Shown in pieces: positions 1 to 5,030 of a stretch of DNA of 7,552 nucleotides. The first letter of the stretch is position 1; each line of letters starts with the position of its first letter. Made by a program: the position numbers and the translations under genes. This DNA is from Candidatus Woesearchaeota archaeon CG10_big_fil_rev_8_21_14_0_10_36_11 (lineage in GTDB: Archaea; Nanobdellota; Nanobdellia; Woesearchaeales; GW2011-AR9). The DNA is taken from the NCBI GenBank assembly GCA_002762845.1, contig PCYB01000074.1, positions 1 to 7,552 of the forward strand. Reading direction: 5' to 3'. Under the pieces are notes generated by a model. It searched no databases. It saw only the letters and a list, made by a program, of their open reading frames with translations, and had not been told where the DNA came from.

Positions 1-332
1 ATTTAGAAGTATGATAGAAATTTTGTACGCTTTTCTCAAAGCGAGATTTTGGCTAATGCCAAATGTCTATTGCTCATAACTTTACACTGCCATATTAGAT
101 AAGATTTATAAATAATTCATTTTGTTTTTATCAAAACAATGACAATTATGTATCATACAAAAGAACTTCAACGATTGGTGGTTGGGTACGATTTTAACAT
201 TTGCAAATGTCAACCAGAAGAAATATACAAAATAGAACCTGTTCCTTCTCCGTAATATTTTTAGTTTGAATTGCATTTTTTTAAAAAAACTTTTCAAAAG
301 ATATATAAACACCACTTGAAAGTGATATTTTG
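1..332. other. Gene-free left edge (332 bp)
   Basis: No convincing gene. A frame on the plus strand is open from the window edge to a TAA at 77-79 and could be the last 25 codons of a gene starting outside the window, but nothing in it is recognisable. Two adjacent small hairpins lie at 28-43 (CGCTTT/AAAGCG, 4-nt loop) and 48-63 (TTTGGC/GCCAAA, 4-nt loop). A 14-bp perfect palindrome ACATTTGCAAATGT is at 197-210, flanked by GGTTG (180-184) and CAACC (211-215), which could pair around it. A TATA-like TTTATAAAT occurs at 106-114 with no gene at the right distance. The minus-strand open frame at 106-348 has a composition of AT-rich noise. Confidence 0.6.
302..309 (+). promoter_or_regulatory. TATA box for the PIN-like gene
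   Basis: TATATAAA is centred about 27 bp before the ATG at 333, so transcription would start at or next to the start codon and the mRNA would be leaderless. This spacing is why ATG 333 is preferred over the in-frame TTG one codon upstream. Confidence 0.7.
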
Positions 333-1052
333 ATGGATCGAGAAACATTACGACAAATGGTGGAATGTTACGACCTTATTCTTGTAGACACCAGCTTTTT
401 TGGAAGTGGACAAGACGCACGGTCACTTCCAGAAATACTTTATGATTTAAAAGATGCACGAGAATTAGAAGGAGCAGCAAGTGATATTGAAACTGAAAAT
501 ATTAAATTTCAATGGCAACTTGGTGAACTTACTGCAGGAAACAATGTTTTTACAATACCAGAAGTACAACAAGAACTAAGTGCTTATTTGCGGATTCTAA
601 GAAATTCTTATGAGTGGCATGTTCAGAACGGAGCAGGAAAAAAACCAAAATCACATAGTAACAAAAGAGGTGGAAAAAAATATAAATGGCGAACCAATAG
701 GGTTAATAAATTTAAAGATGAAAGAGATGAAGAAGACATTGATGAAATAGATGAGAGAAACTCGTTAGGTTACTCTTCGCCTGCAGCACGTAACGCATTA
801 GGTAATCTTAATGGTTTAATTGTTAGTGTTGAAGGAGCAACGGAAATTCAACTATATGAAGGACCACGTTTTAGAGTCCCACAAAGAATTGAAGGAGTTT
901 CTGAAAAACAGTATAAATTAATAGAATTGGCAATAGGATATTCTCACGAAAATCCTGACAAGTCTGTACGAGTTTTTGCGCAAAGTAGGGGTATTGAAAA
1001 AATATTTGCGGCCTATTTACTTCCACAAATTGTGAGATCTCTTCAGCAATAG
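333..1052 (+). CDS. PIN-like domain protein with basic/acidic insert
   Basis: This 239-residue soluble protein looks like a PIN-fold nuclease, a family that usually cuts RNA with three or four acidic residues holding metal. Residues 15-22 form the opening strand LILVDTSF with Asp19, and TIPEVQQEL (74-82) supplies the family's Glu (Glu77). The C-terminal part matches the PIN layout SxxDxxLIxxA followed by a strand ending in (T/S)xDxxI, but the third acid is Gln193 in SEKQYKLIELA and the fourth is Ser218 in VFAQSRGI. Between the halves, residues 102-141 are a highly charged, probably disordered stretch, first Lys/Arg-rich and then Asp/Glu-rich, which could bind nucleic acid. The start is ATG 333, leaderless from the TATA box at 302-309. 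It is monocistronic. The PIN-like fold is an inference from motif spacing; activity is doubtful with two acids missing. Confidence 0.6.
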   Translation: MDRETLRQMVECYDLILVDTSFFGSGQDARSLPEILYDLKDARELEGAASDIETENIKFQWQLGELTAGNNVFTIPEVQQELSAYLRILRNSYEWHVQNGAGKKPKSHSNKRGGKKYKWRTNRVNKFKDERDEEDIDEIDERNSLGYSSPAARNALGNLNGLIVSVEGATEIQLYEGPRFRVPQRIEGVSEKQYKLIELAIGYSHENPDKSVRVFAQSRGIEKIFAAYLLPQIVRSLQQ

Positions 1053-1072
1053 ATTTCATAGATTTCCATTAC

Positions 1073-1081
1073 TTATTTAAA
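1073..1081 (+). promoter_or_regulatory. TATA box for the YdjM-like gene
   Basis: TTATTTAAA is centred 27 bp before the ATG at 1104, which predicts a leaderless transcript. No Shine-Dalgarno sequence precedes this ATG. Confidence 0.65.
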
Positions 1082-1103
1082 CACGGGCTTTTCTTTACAA
1101 AAT

Positions 1104-1622
1104 ATGTCGTTTGCATTTGGACATCTAATAGGAGCCTGGATTGTAGGAAAAGCGTATGAGTATTTCAGTAAGAAAAATATTAGTCATTATACATGGTTTT
1201 TCCTTCTTTTTGGTGGAATACTTCCAGATATAGACTTTTGTATAGATTGGATTCTTGGAACAGAAGTGCATAGAACATTTTCCCATAGTCTTTTATTTTT
1301 TATTGTCATTCCGTGTCTGGTCTACATTTTATTTAAATATTTAAAAAATAAAGACGCAAAACAGTTTGCGATCGCTATCAGTGTTGGTATCCTTATCCAC
1401 ATTATACTTGACATGAGTAGTACAGTAGGTGTACCACTTTTCTGGCCGAACTTCACACACATTTCATACACCACAATCCAATACACTAATCCGGCAGACA
1501 TTTCAATGTTTACTGGTGGGAACGATATTTTGATTAAAGAACTGAAAGCAGCCATTTTTGACATGGGCCTTGGAACAGTATGGATATTCTATCTTTGGTT
1601 CAGAAAGAAAATTTCTTTTTAG
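1104..1622 (+). CDS. YdjM-type membrane metal-dependent hydrolase
   Basis: This 172-residue integral membrane protein belongs by motif to the YdjM/LexA-binding, membrane-bound metal-dependent hydrolase family (PF04307 type). Visible family marks are FGH at residues 5-7, LPDID (40-44; Asp42, Asp44), HRTFSHS (56-62; His56, His61) and HIILDMSS (99-106; His99, Asp103), followed by the aromatic-proline stretch VPLFWP (110-115). The His and Asp residues are the expected metal ligands. Hydrophobic helices cover about 30-50, 62-80, 87-104 and 153-167. Length is near the usual size for short family members and nothing looks truncated. The substrate is unknown for the family; a role in membrane lipid or phosphate-ester hydrolysis is only a guess. 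The start at ATG 1104 follows its own TATA box at the leaderless distance. It is probably monocistronic, since the next gene has its own promoter just after the stop. Confidence 0.85.
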   Translation: MSFAFGHLIGAWIVGKAYEYFSKKNISHYTWFFLLFGGILPDIDFCIDWILGTEVHRTFSHSLLFFIVIPCLVYILFKYLKNKDAKQFAIAISVGILIHIILDMSSTVGVPLFWPNFTHISYTTIQYTNPADISMFTGGNDILIKELKAAIFDMGLGTVWIFYLWFRKKISF

Positions 1623-1631
1623 AAAGACTAA

Positions 1632-1651
1632 ACCTTTAAATACCTTTAAAT
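1632..1651 (+). promoter_or_regulatory. Doubled TATA box, 10-bp tandem repeat
   Basis: Two perfect 10-bp copies of ACCTTTAAAT lie head to tail at 1632-1641 and 1642-1651. The first is centred about 27-28 bp before ATG 1666, the leaderless distance; the second would place initiation about 10 bp inside the gene. The first copy is therefore the likely functional TATA box, and it supports ATG 1666 as the start. Confidence 0.6.
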
Positions 1652-1665
1652 CCTCTCTTTTGATA

Positions 1666-2319
1666 ATGCCATTACGAGACCCGAAAAAAAAAGAGAGTGA
1701 GATGATTTCTCTCTTTCCTGAATTTAGTCCAATGAGAGTTAAATATAAAGACATCTTTGATCTAAAAGCATTTTATGAATCTCTTCGTGAATGGCTTCTT
1801 GAAAATGATTGGATGGATGCACAGGGAGATATTGACCATTGGGAAACGTATTATGGGGAACGAGTCACACAGAATAGTATGAGAGAAATTTGGATTAATT
1901 GGCGCGTGAAGAAGACTCCAAAAGATATTGCAAAATGGGAAGGTGGAAAAACTGCATTATTATATTATATGGATTTTGATTGGCACTGTGTTGCTGTAAC
2001 AGATACAGAAGTCATTAAAGAAGGACACAAACTTAAAGTAAACAAAGGAGAAGTTGAACTTGTTATGAAAGCGTTTGTTGATCCTATATATAAACAAGAA
2101 TTTGCAAAGAATTCCATTTTAAAACAGTTTCAGAGTATCTTTACAAAAAGAGTATATCGTAAAGTGTTAGAACAACGAAAAAAAGAGTTGTACCAGGAAA
2201 CGTACACCATGCAAAACTTTATTAAACAATGGTTCAAGTTAAAAAGATACCTTCCATACGAAGAAAAGCAAGGTTTCTTCAGAAGTTATGCATGGCCATC
2301 TCATAAGAAGGAAGAGTAA
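1666..2319 (+). CDS. Uncharacterised 217-residue protein
   Basis: I do not recognise a characterised family. The protein is soluble, with no signal peptide or membrane helix. It begins with a charged leader MPLRDPKKKE, then YKDIFDLKAFYESLREWLLE (about 27-46), a predicted helix, followed by aromatic-rich strands containing WETYYGER (58-65) and IWINWRVKK (75-83). A beta-rich middle includes GEVELVMKAFVD (127-138). A basic, helical C-terminus rich in Lys, Arg and Tyr covers about 145-205. The many Trp, Tyr and Lys residues would suit a nucleic-acid or membrane-surface role, but this is not evidence of function. The frame is open back to 1558, but ATG 1666 is chosen because a TATA box sits at the leaderless distance and the upstream extension overlaps the previous gene. 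I suspect it is a conserved DPANN hypothetical, from memory only. Confidence 0.75.
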   Translation: MPLRDPKKKESEMISLFPEFSPMRVKYKDIFDLKAFYESLREWLLENDWMDAQGDIDHWETYYGERVTQNSMREIWINWRVKKTPKDIAKWEGGKTALLYYMDFDWHCVAVTDTEVIKEGHKLKVNKGEVELVMKAFVDPIYKQEFAKNSILKQFQSIFTKRVYRKVLEQRKKELYQETYTMQNFIKQWFKLKRYLPYEEKQGFFRSYAWPSHKKEE

Positions 2320-2321
2320 AG

Positions 2322-2329
2322 TTAATAAA
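2322..2329 (+). promoter_or_regulatory. TATA box for tRNA-Thr
   Basis: TTAATAAA is centred about 30 bp before the first base of the tRNA-Thr gene, close enough for initiation at or just before the mature 5' end. Confidence 0.5.
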
Positions 2330-2355
2330 GAAATAGGAAGAATTTCTTATTCATT

Positions 2356-2476
2356 GCCCCAGTGGCTTAGTGGCTATAGCACCTGACTTGTACAAGTGCC
2401 TATCTACTGTGTCTCCACAAGATTAACGGCACAGAAAGATATCAGGAGGTCGGGGGTTCAACTCCCCCCTGGGGCT
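2356..2476 (+). tRNA. tRNA-Thr (anticodon UGU), with intron
   Basis: Folded by eye. The acceptor stem is GCCCCAG (2356-2362) with CTGGGGC (2469-2475) and discriminator T2476, the base usual for archaeal tRNA-Thr. The D-arm opens GCTT and closes with AGC. The anticodon stem is CCTGA (2382-2386) with TCAGG (2442-2446), the anticodon TGT is at 2389-2391 with A37 at 2392, and the variable loop is AGGTC. The T-arm is GGGGG/CCCCC around TTCAACT. Removing 48 nt after A37 leaves a 7-nt anticodon loop and a 73-nt mature tRNA. CCA is not encoded. The gene sits 5 bp from the stop of a convergent nucleotidyltransferase gene. Confidence 0.95.
2393..2440 (+). other. tRNA-Thr intron at 37/38 (48 nt)
   Basis: This is the canonical archaeal position, one base 3' of the anticodon. 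GTGCC (2396-2400) pairs with GGCAC (2428-2432) as the inner helix. CTT (2387-2389) pairs with AAG (2436-2438) as a central helix whose fourth pair would be a G-A mismatch, so the bulge-helix-bulge is relaxed. The cuts fall after the second base of the bulges TA|C and AT|A. Confidence 0.85.
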
Positions 2477-2490
2477 TTTTCTTATTTTTT
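2476..2490 (+). terminator. T-run terminator after tRNA-Thr
   Basis: TTTTTCTTATTTTTT begins at the discriminator base. Oligo-T tracts on the non-template strand are the usual intrinsic archaeal terminators. The tract overlaps the last codons of the convergent minus-strand gene. Confidence 0.55.
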
Positions 2491-2958
2491 GTTATCAGAA
2501 TAATCTCTAATGAAATTACAGTTTACATATAGTGGATAATTTCTTTGGATTATAAATCCTGCACGGACATTATCTGCGGGACGCATAGGAAAACTTGTAA
2601 TATCTAAAGGTAGTCCATAAAAATGAAATTTTCTTTGTAAAGCGATTTTTAATCTTTCTTCTATAGTATGATTTCTATTTGATCCACGGTGTGGATTCCT
2701 TTGCCAGAAATAAACATCAACATCACTAGGTTCTTTCCAGCAAGAATCTTTCCCATGTAATTTCAAAACAGAACCAAAAAGATACACGCCATGCACCCCA
2801 TATTCACCTTCACGAATATCTAATTCATCAAGAGTTCTTTGAATAGCATGATGAAGTTCTTCTTGTCCAACTAATTCAGAATGATTTGCATTTGTCCAAA
2901 AACGATTTGGTTTAAATCCAAGAAATGGCTTTAATGTATCAAAAAGAGTTTTTTTCAT
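2482..2958 (-). CDS. Small nucleotidyltransferase (MNT/pol beta fold)
   Basis: This 158-residue soluble protein has the complete minimal nucleotidyltransferase signature: LFGS (60-63, Gly62-Ser63), then PSDVDVYF (77-84) with Asp79 and Asp81, and a third carboxylate, Asp119, in GLPLDIT. These bind two metals and the nucleotide in the pol beta superfamily, which transfers NMP to a nucleic acid end, a protein or a small molecule. The distance between GS and DxD (about 16 residues) is a little longer than in MNT antitoxins. Residues 32-47 form a likely leading helix. Its ATG overlaps the stop of the upstream EndoV-like gene (ATGA), so the two are co-transcribed and translationally coupled. There is no HEPN partner, which argues against a HEPN-MNT toxin-antitoxin pair. 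The substrate cannot be read from the sequence. Confidence 0.8.
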   Translation of the reverse strand: MKKTLFDTLKPFLGFKPNRFWTNANHSELVGQEELHHAIQRTLDELDIREGEYGVHGVYLFGSVLKLHGKDSCWKEPSDVDVYFWQRNPHRGSNRNHTIEERLKIALQRKFHFYGLPLDITSFPMRPADNVRAGFIIQRNYPLYVNCNFIRDYSDNKK

Positions 2959-3581
2959 TGTGTACCCCTTTCTTTCGTTTTTTTCTTTGCAACTTTTCGT
3001 GCAATATGTAACGGCTCAGGCATCTTGTGCGGAAATTGTATTGTGTGTGGCATAATAGTAAGCACAGAACCTAACGAGATTAAATTTCCTGGAGAAACGT
3101 ATAAAGGAAGGGCATGTTCACGTGTTTTTATTTCAAACCCGACAACATTACCATCTAACAACACCTTTCCATTCTCAACAGTTCCAAGTAAACATTTTTC
3201 AGAAATACCAATCGTCGGTTTATTAAGTATTAAACCAACATGAGACGCAATACCGATTTTACGAGGATGAAGTATTCCATTTCCTTTTACAATAAGTATA
3301 TCCGGTTCCTCATCAAGCATGTTAAACGCTTCGACAATAGCAGGTAATTCGCGATACGCTTCAAACCAATGCCTGTATGGAAAGGGATTATGTAACGTGT
3401 ACACTTTTTTCTCTTTCAAGTTCATAGAAGGATATTCGCATACAACAACACATGCAACTATTTCGTCTCCATGTTGCACACATTCTGCGCCGCCAACAGT
3501 TTTCACAGTAGTAAAGTCATCCCGCAGCACAATTTTTTGTGCAAGTTTCAATTGCTCTTTTTTGAGTTCTTCAAAATCCAT
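2955..3581 (-). CDS. Endonuclease V-like protein, active site altered
   Basis: This 208-residue protein is clearly of the endonuclease V (Nfi) family, whose members cut DNA or RNA near inosine. Family blocks are in order: VVVCEYPS (45-52), FPY (67-69), YRELP (76-80), KGNGILHPRKIGIASHVGL (99-117), KPTIGIS (121-127), YVSPGNLIS (161-169) and PEP (188-190). Against T. maritima EndoV as I recall it, the metal ligand D43 is Glu33 (VGGAEC), E89 is kept as Glu78, and D110 is Lys99 (IVKGNG where the family has DG.G). Lys139 is Glu128 and H214 is Arg195; the wedge PYIP reads PYRH. Start: ATG at 3581 has SD GGTGA five bases upstream, so it is preferred to the in-frame GTG at 3590. Probably folded but catalytically impaired; nucleic-acid binding may remain. 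It is first in an operon with the nucleotidyltransferase. Confidence 0.88.
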   Translation of the reverse strand: MDFEELKKEQLKLAQKIVLRDDFTTVKTVGGAECVQHGDEIVACVVVCEYPSMNLKEKKVYTLHNPFPYRHWFEAYRELPAIVEAFNMLDEEPDILIVKGNGILHPRKIGIASHVGLILNKPTIGISEKCLLGTVENGKVLLDGNVVGFEIKTREHALPLYVSPGNLISLGSVLTIMPHTIQFPHKMPEPLHIARKVAKKKTKERGTQ

Positions 3582-3586
3582 TGTAC

Positions 3587-3591
3587 TCACC
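3587..3591 (-). promoter_or_regulatory. Shine-Dalgarno site of the EndoV-like gene
   Basis: GGTGA on the minus strand matches the archaeal 16S anti-SD and lies five bases before ATG 3581. It overlaps the alternative GTG start at 3590, which makes the ATG the likely start. Confidence 0.65.
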
Positions 3592-3620
3592 AGTTTTATG
3601 ATGCACTTGGTGGGCGCCTT

Positions 3621-3628
3621 TTATAAAC
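3621..3628 (-). promoter_or_regulatory. TATA box of the EndoV-like operon
   Basis: On the minus strand the sequence reads GTTTATAA followed by AAGG. It predicts initiation near 3597 and a 5' leader of about 16 nt that carries the GGTGA site. Confidence 0.6.
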
Positions 3629-3640
3629 TTTTCTGAGTTT

Positions 3641-3656
3641 ACTACCATTTGGTAGT
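3641..3656. promoter_or_regulatory. Inverted repeat between divergent promoters (operator candidate)
   Basis: ACTACCA-TT-TGGTAGT has perfect 7-bp arms with a 2-bp spacer. Its centre (3648.5) is 24 bp from the minus-strand TATA box and 28 bp from the plus-strand TATA box, which is where a dimeric regulator could act on both promoters. Half of it, TACCATTT, recurs at 3693-3700, just before the plus-strand start. Confidence 0.4.
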
Positions 3657-3673
3657 TTATCTTAATAGCAAGG

Positions 3674-3680
3674 TATAAAA
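3674..3680 (+). promoter_or_regulatory. TATA box of the SpeD-like gene
   Basis: TATAAAA, preceded by the purine-rich AGCAAGG (a plausible BRE), is centred 27 bp before ATG 3704, which predicts a leaderless transcript. Confidence 0.7.
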
Positions 3681-3703
3681 ACTACAAAAGAATACCATTT
3701 ATC

Positions 3704-4069
3704 ATGAAAAAGAATGTTGATTGGTGGTGGGGCAAATCTGTAAGTATAGACATCCATACACAAGATAACGCTCTGTTAAAAGATAAAAAAGCAATCAAAC
3801 GATTTGTGAAAGAACTTACACAGGAATTGAATATGAAACGAGTTGGCCCAACACGTGTTAAACGATTCGGCCATAAAAAGTTGCGGGGGTATTCAATGAT
3901 ACAGTTTATCGAAACAAGTTCAATAACTGCACATTTCGATGAAAAGGGAAATCGGGCGTTCATAGACGTGTTCAGCTGTAAAGAATACAGTGCACAAAAG
4001 ATTGTTCGTTTTTGTAAGAGTTTCTTCAATGCTACAAAAGTTAAATCTACCGTTTTGGATAGAGTATAG
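3704..4069 (+). CDS. AdoMet decarboxylase (SpeD)-like pyruvoyl enzyme
   Basis: This 121-residue protein has the size and plan of prokaryotic S-adenosylmethionine decarboxylase, which cleaves itself to form a pyruvoyl cofactor. The core SSITAHFDEKGNRAFIDVF followed by SC (72-92) aligns without gaps to the family's S-H-L-T-I-H ... D-V-Y-T-C block. It keeps the self-cleaving Ser (Ser72), the processing His (His77), the catalytic Cys (Cys92) and Asp88. Cleavage before Ser72 would give a 71-residue beta and a 50-residue alpha chain. The N-terminal WGKSVSIDI (9-17) matches the first strand, with Ser13 where AdoMet enzymes have His (GxHL). The His after the catalytic Ser is Ser73, and the aromatic/Pro-Glu after His-Thr is changed to FDEK. 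Such changes could mean another substrate: SpeD relatives acting on arginine are known in Crenarchaeota. No polyamine gene is adjacent. Confidence 0.72.
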   Translation: MKKNVDWWWGKSVSIDIHTQDNALLKDKKAIKRFVKELTQELNMKRVGPTRVKRFGHKKLRGYSMIQFIETSSITAHFDEKGNRAFIDVFSCKEYSAQKIVRFCKSFFNATKVKSTVLDRV

Positions 4070-4120
4070 TTAGTGTTATGGTACGTGATACAATTTGCTT
4101 CAGATAGAGATGTAGAAAAG

Positions 4121-4129
4121 TATATATAA
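4121..4129 (+). promoter_or_regulatory. TATA box of the MJ1316-like/pilin operon
   Basis: TATATATAA predicts initiation near 4152, giving a leader of about 11 nt that consists almost entirely of the Shine-Dalgarno site. Confidence 0.65.
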
Positions 4130-4151
4130 CTAAGTAAACTTACTATGACAA

Positions 4152-4158
4152 GAGGTGA
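4152..4158 (+). promoter_or_regulatory. Strong Shine-Dalgarno site GAGGTGA
   Basis: GAGGTGA is a full match to the archaeal anti-SD and lies four bases before ATG 4163, which fixes that start. Confidence 0.8.
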
Positions 4159-4162
4159 CTAG

Positions 4163-4591
4163 ATGAGAGAACAGGACAAGCATTTTTTAGCATCGTTGTA
4201 CGCTGCCGTTGCAGTAATCTTTGCGTGGAAAGGTCTGTGGGAAGGTATTTATGAAATCCCATACGTTGGTGAACCTTTCGTGTTCTTATTTATCGGCTTC
4301 GCTATGCTTACATTCTCAGGAGTTATCTTTAACGAATTTGATCCTCTTGGTAGTGTTGAGAAATCTGTCCAGAGAAAAATTAATGAGATTATTAATCACC
4401 CAAACAAAAATCAATTCACTATTACATGTCACGATAAACATAAAGGAGAACTTTACAGTTTAAGTGCTAAAAGCATTTACAAGATTGAAGGCAATTCAAT
4501 GATAATAAAAGAAAACAGATATGAAAAGTTTATTCCTCTTCATAGAATTAGAGAAATTAAATTGAACGGAGAACAGTATTGGAAATTTTAA
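4163..4591 (+). CDS. Membrane protein with C-terminal MJ1316/DUF504-like domain (copy 1)
   Basis: This 142-residue protein has two transmembrane helices (about 8-27 and 35-54) and a soluble C-terminal domain (about 70-142). The tail reads like the MJ1316/DUF504 domain (PF04457): INEIIN at the start, a strand FTITCHDK, SIYKIEG, and the hallmark FIPLHRIREIKLNGEQYW, equal to the family's IPxHRIxxIxxxGxxxW. That domain is predicted, not shown, to recognise RNA ends. Here the Trp that usually follows the first helix is absent. Both helices share sequence with the next gene (FxWxGxWxG, MLTxSGVIFxxxxPL), so the two are paralogues. It is first in an operon, with a strong SD. Topology is unclear; the C-terminal domain is probably cytoplasmic because it follows an even number of helices and a short charged N-terminus. 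The domain call is moderate, made by eye. Confidence 0.65.
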   Translation: MREQDKHFLASLYAAVAVIFAWKGLWEGIYEIPYVGEPFVFLFIGFAMLTFSGVIFNEFDPLGSVEKSVQRKINEIINHPNKNQFTITCHDKHKGELYSLSAKSIYKIEGNSMIIKENRYEKFIPLHRIREIKLNGEQYWKF

Positions 4592-4592
4592 A

Positions 4593-5030
4593 ATGGACAC
4601 AACAAACGTTAAACAATATTTTTGGTACTTATTTGGAATAATGGGAGTTGTTTTTTTCTGGGCAGGAGTATGGGACGGATTGGGAAATCTTTACATATTG
4701 CAAAACCCGTTGATTAGCTTATTAGTTGGAGTAGTTATGTTAACACTTTCAGGAGTTATCTTTAGAGATACAAATCCGTTATGGGGTAAAAGAGATAAAA
4801 AGAGTTCAATATTAAACAAGTTACATACAAACCCCAATAAACATTTGTTTGATATTATCTACCATGACAAAGCACAAAACAAAGAGATTAATTTTAATGC
4901 AGGTAAACTTACAAAAATAGAAAAAGGACATTTGGTTATTATAGAGGACGGTAAGGAAATATTTATCCCTAAAAGTAGGGTAATAAGTTTATTAAACAAA
5001 ACGAATAAAAAAAGAACGGACGTAAAATGA
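4593..5030 (+). CDS. Membrane protein with C-terminal MJ1316/DUF504-like domain (copy 2)
   Basis: This 145-residue paralogue of the preceding gene starts one base after its stop and has no SD, so it relies on coupled translation. Two transmembrane helices lie at about 8-28 and 36-54, with the shared motifs FWAGVWDG and MLTLSGVIF. The C-terminal domain resembles MJ1316/DUF504 more closely at its start (SILNKLHTNPNK, then FDIIYHDK) but has lost the hallmark His: IPKSRVISL replaces IPxHRIxxI. It ends in a basic tail NKTNKKRTDVK instead of GEQYW. If the His-Arg pair contacts RNA in true family members, this copy may have lost that contact and serve as a partner of copy 1. Its stop overlaps the start of the pilin-like gene by ATGA. 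Confidence 0.62.
   Translation: MDTTNVKQYFWYLFGIMGVVFFWAGVWDGLGNLYILQNPLISLLVGVVMLTLSGVIFRDTNPLWGKRDKKSSILNKLHTNPNKHLFDIIYHDKAQNKEINFNAGKLTKIEKGHLVIIEDGKEIFIPKSRVISLLNKTNKKRTDVK

Noticed and set aside
106..348. 80-codon minus-strand open frame in the left intergenic region
   Set aside because: It is built of Phe, Lys, Asn and Tyr from AT-rich DNA, has no promoter or SD, and overlaps the promoter and start of the PIN-like gene.
1558..1665. 36-codon upstream extension of the 217-residue protein
   Set aside because: It overlaps the end of the YdjM-like gene, contains the doubled TATA box, and ATG 1666 sits at the leaderless distance.
2482..3590. Toxin-antitoxin reading of the nucleotidyltransferase pair (HEPN-MNT type)
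   Set aside because: The partner is an EndoV-fold protein with clear family blocks, not a HEPN protein, and it lacks an RxxxxH HEPN motif.
3319..3636. Open frame on the plus strand opposite the EndoV-like gene
   Set aside because: It is antisense to conserved family motifs, runs into the divergent promoter region and has no promoter or SD of its own.
3914..3979. Loss of the SpeD self-cleaving Ser
   Set aside because: A first alignment on the leading Glu shifted the motif by one; anchoring on His77, Asp88 and Cys92 puts Ser72 at the cleavage position with no gap.
4145..4162. Five-codon reading frame MTRGD ending directly before ATG 4163
   Set aside because: The TATA box at 4121-4129 predicts initiation near 4152, downstream of this ATG, so the small frame would not be in the transcript; its sequence is simply the SD region.
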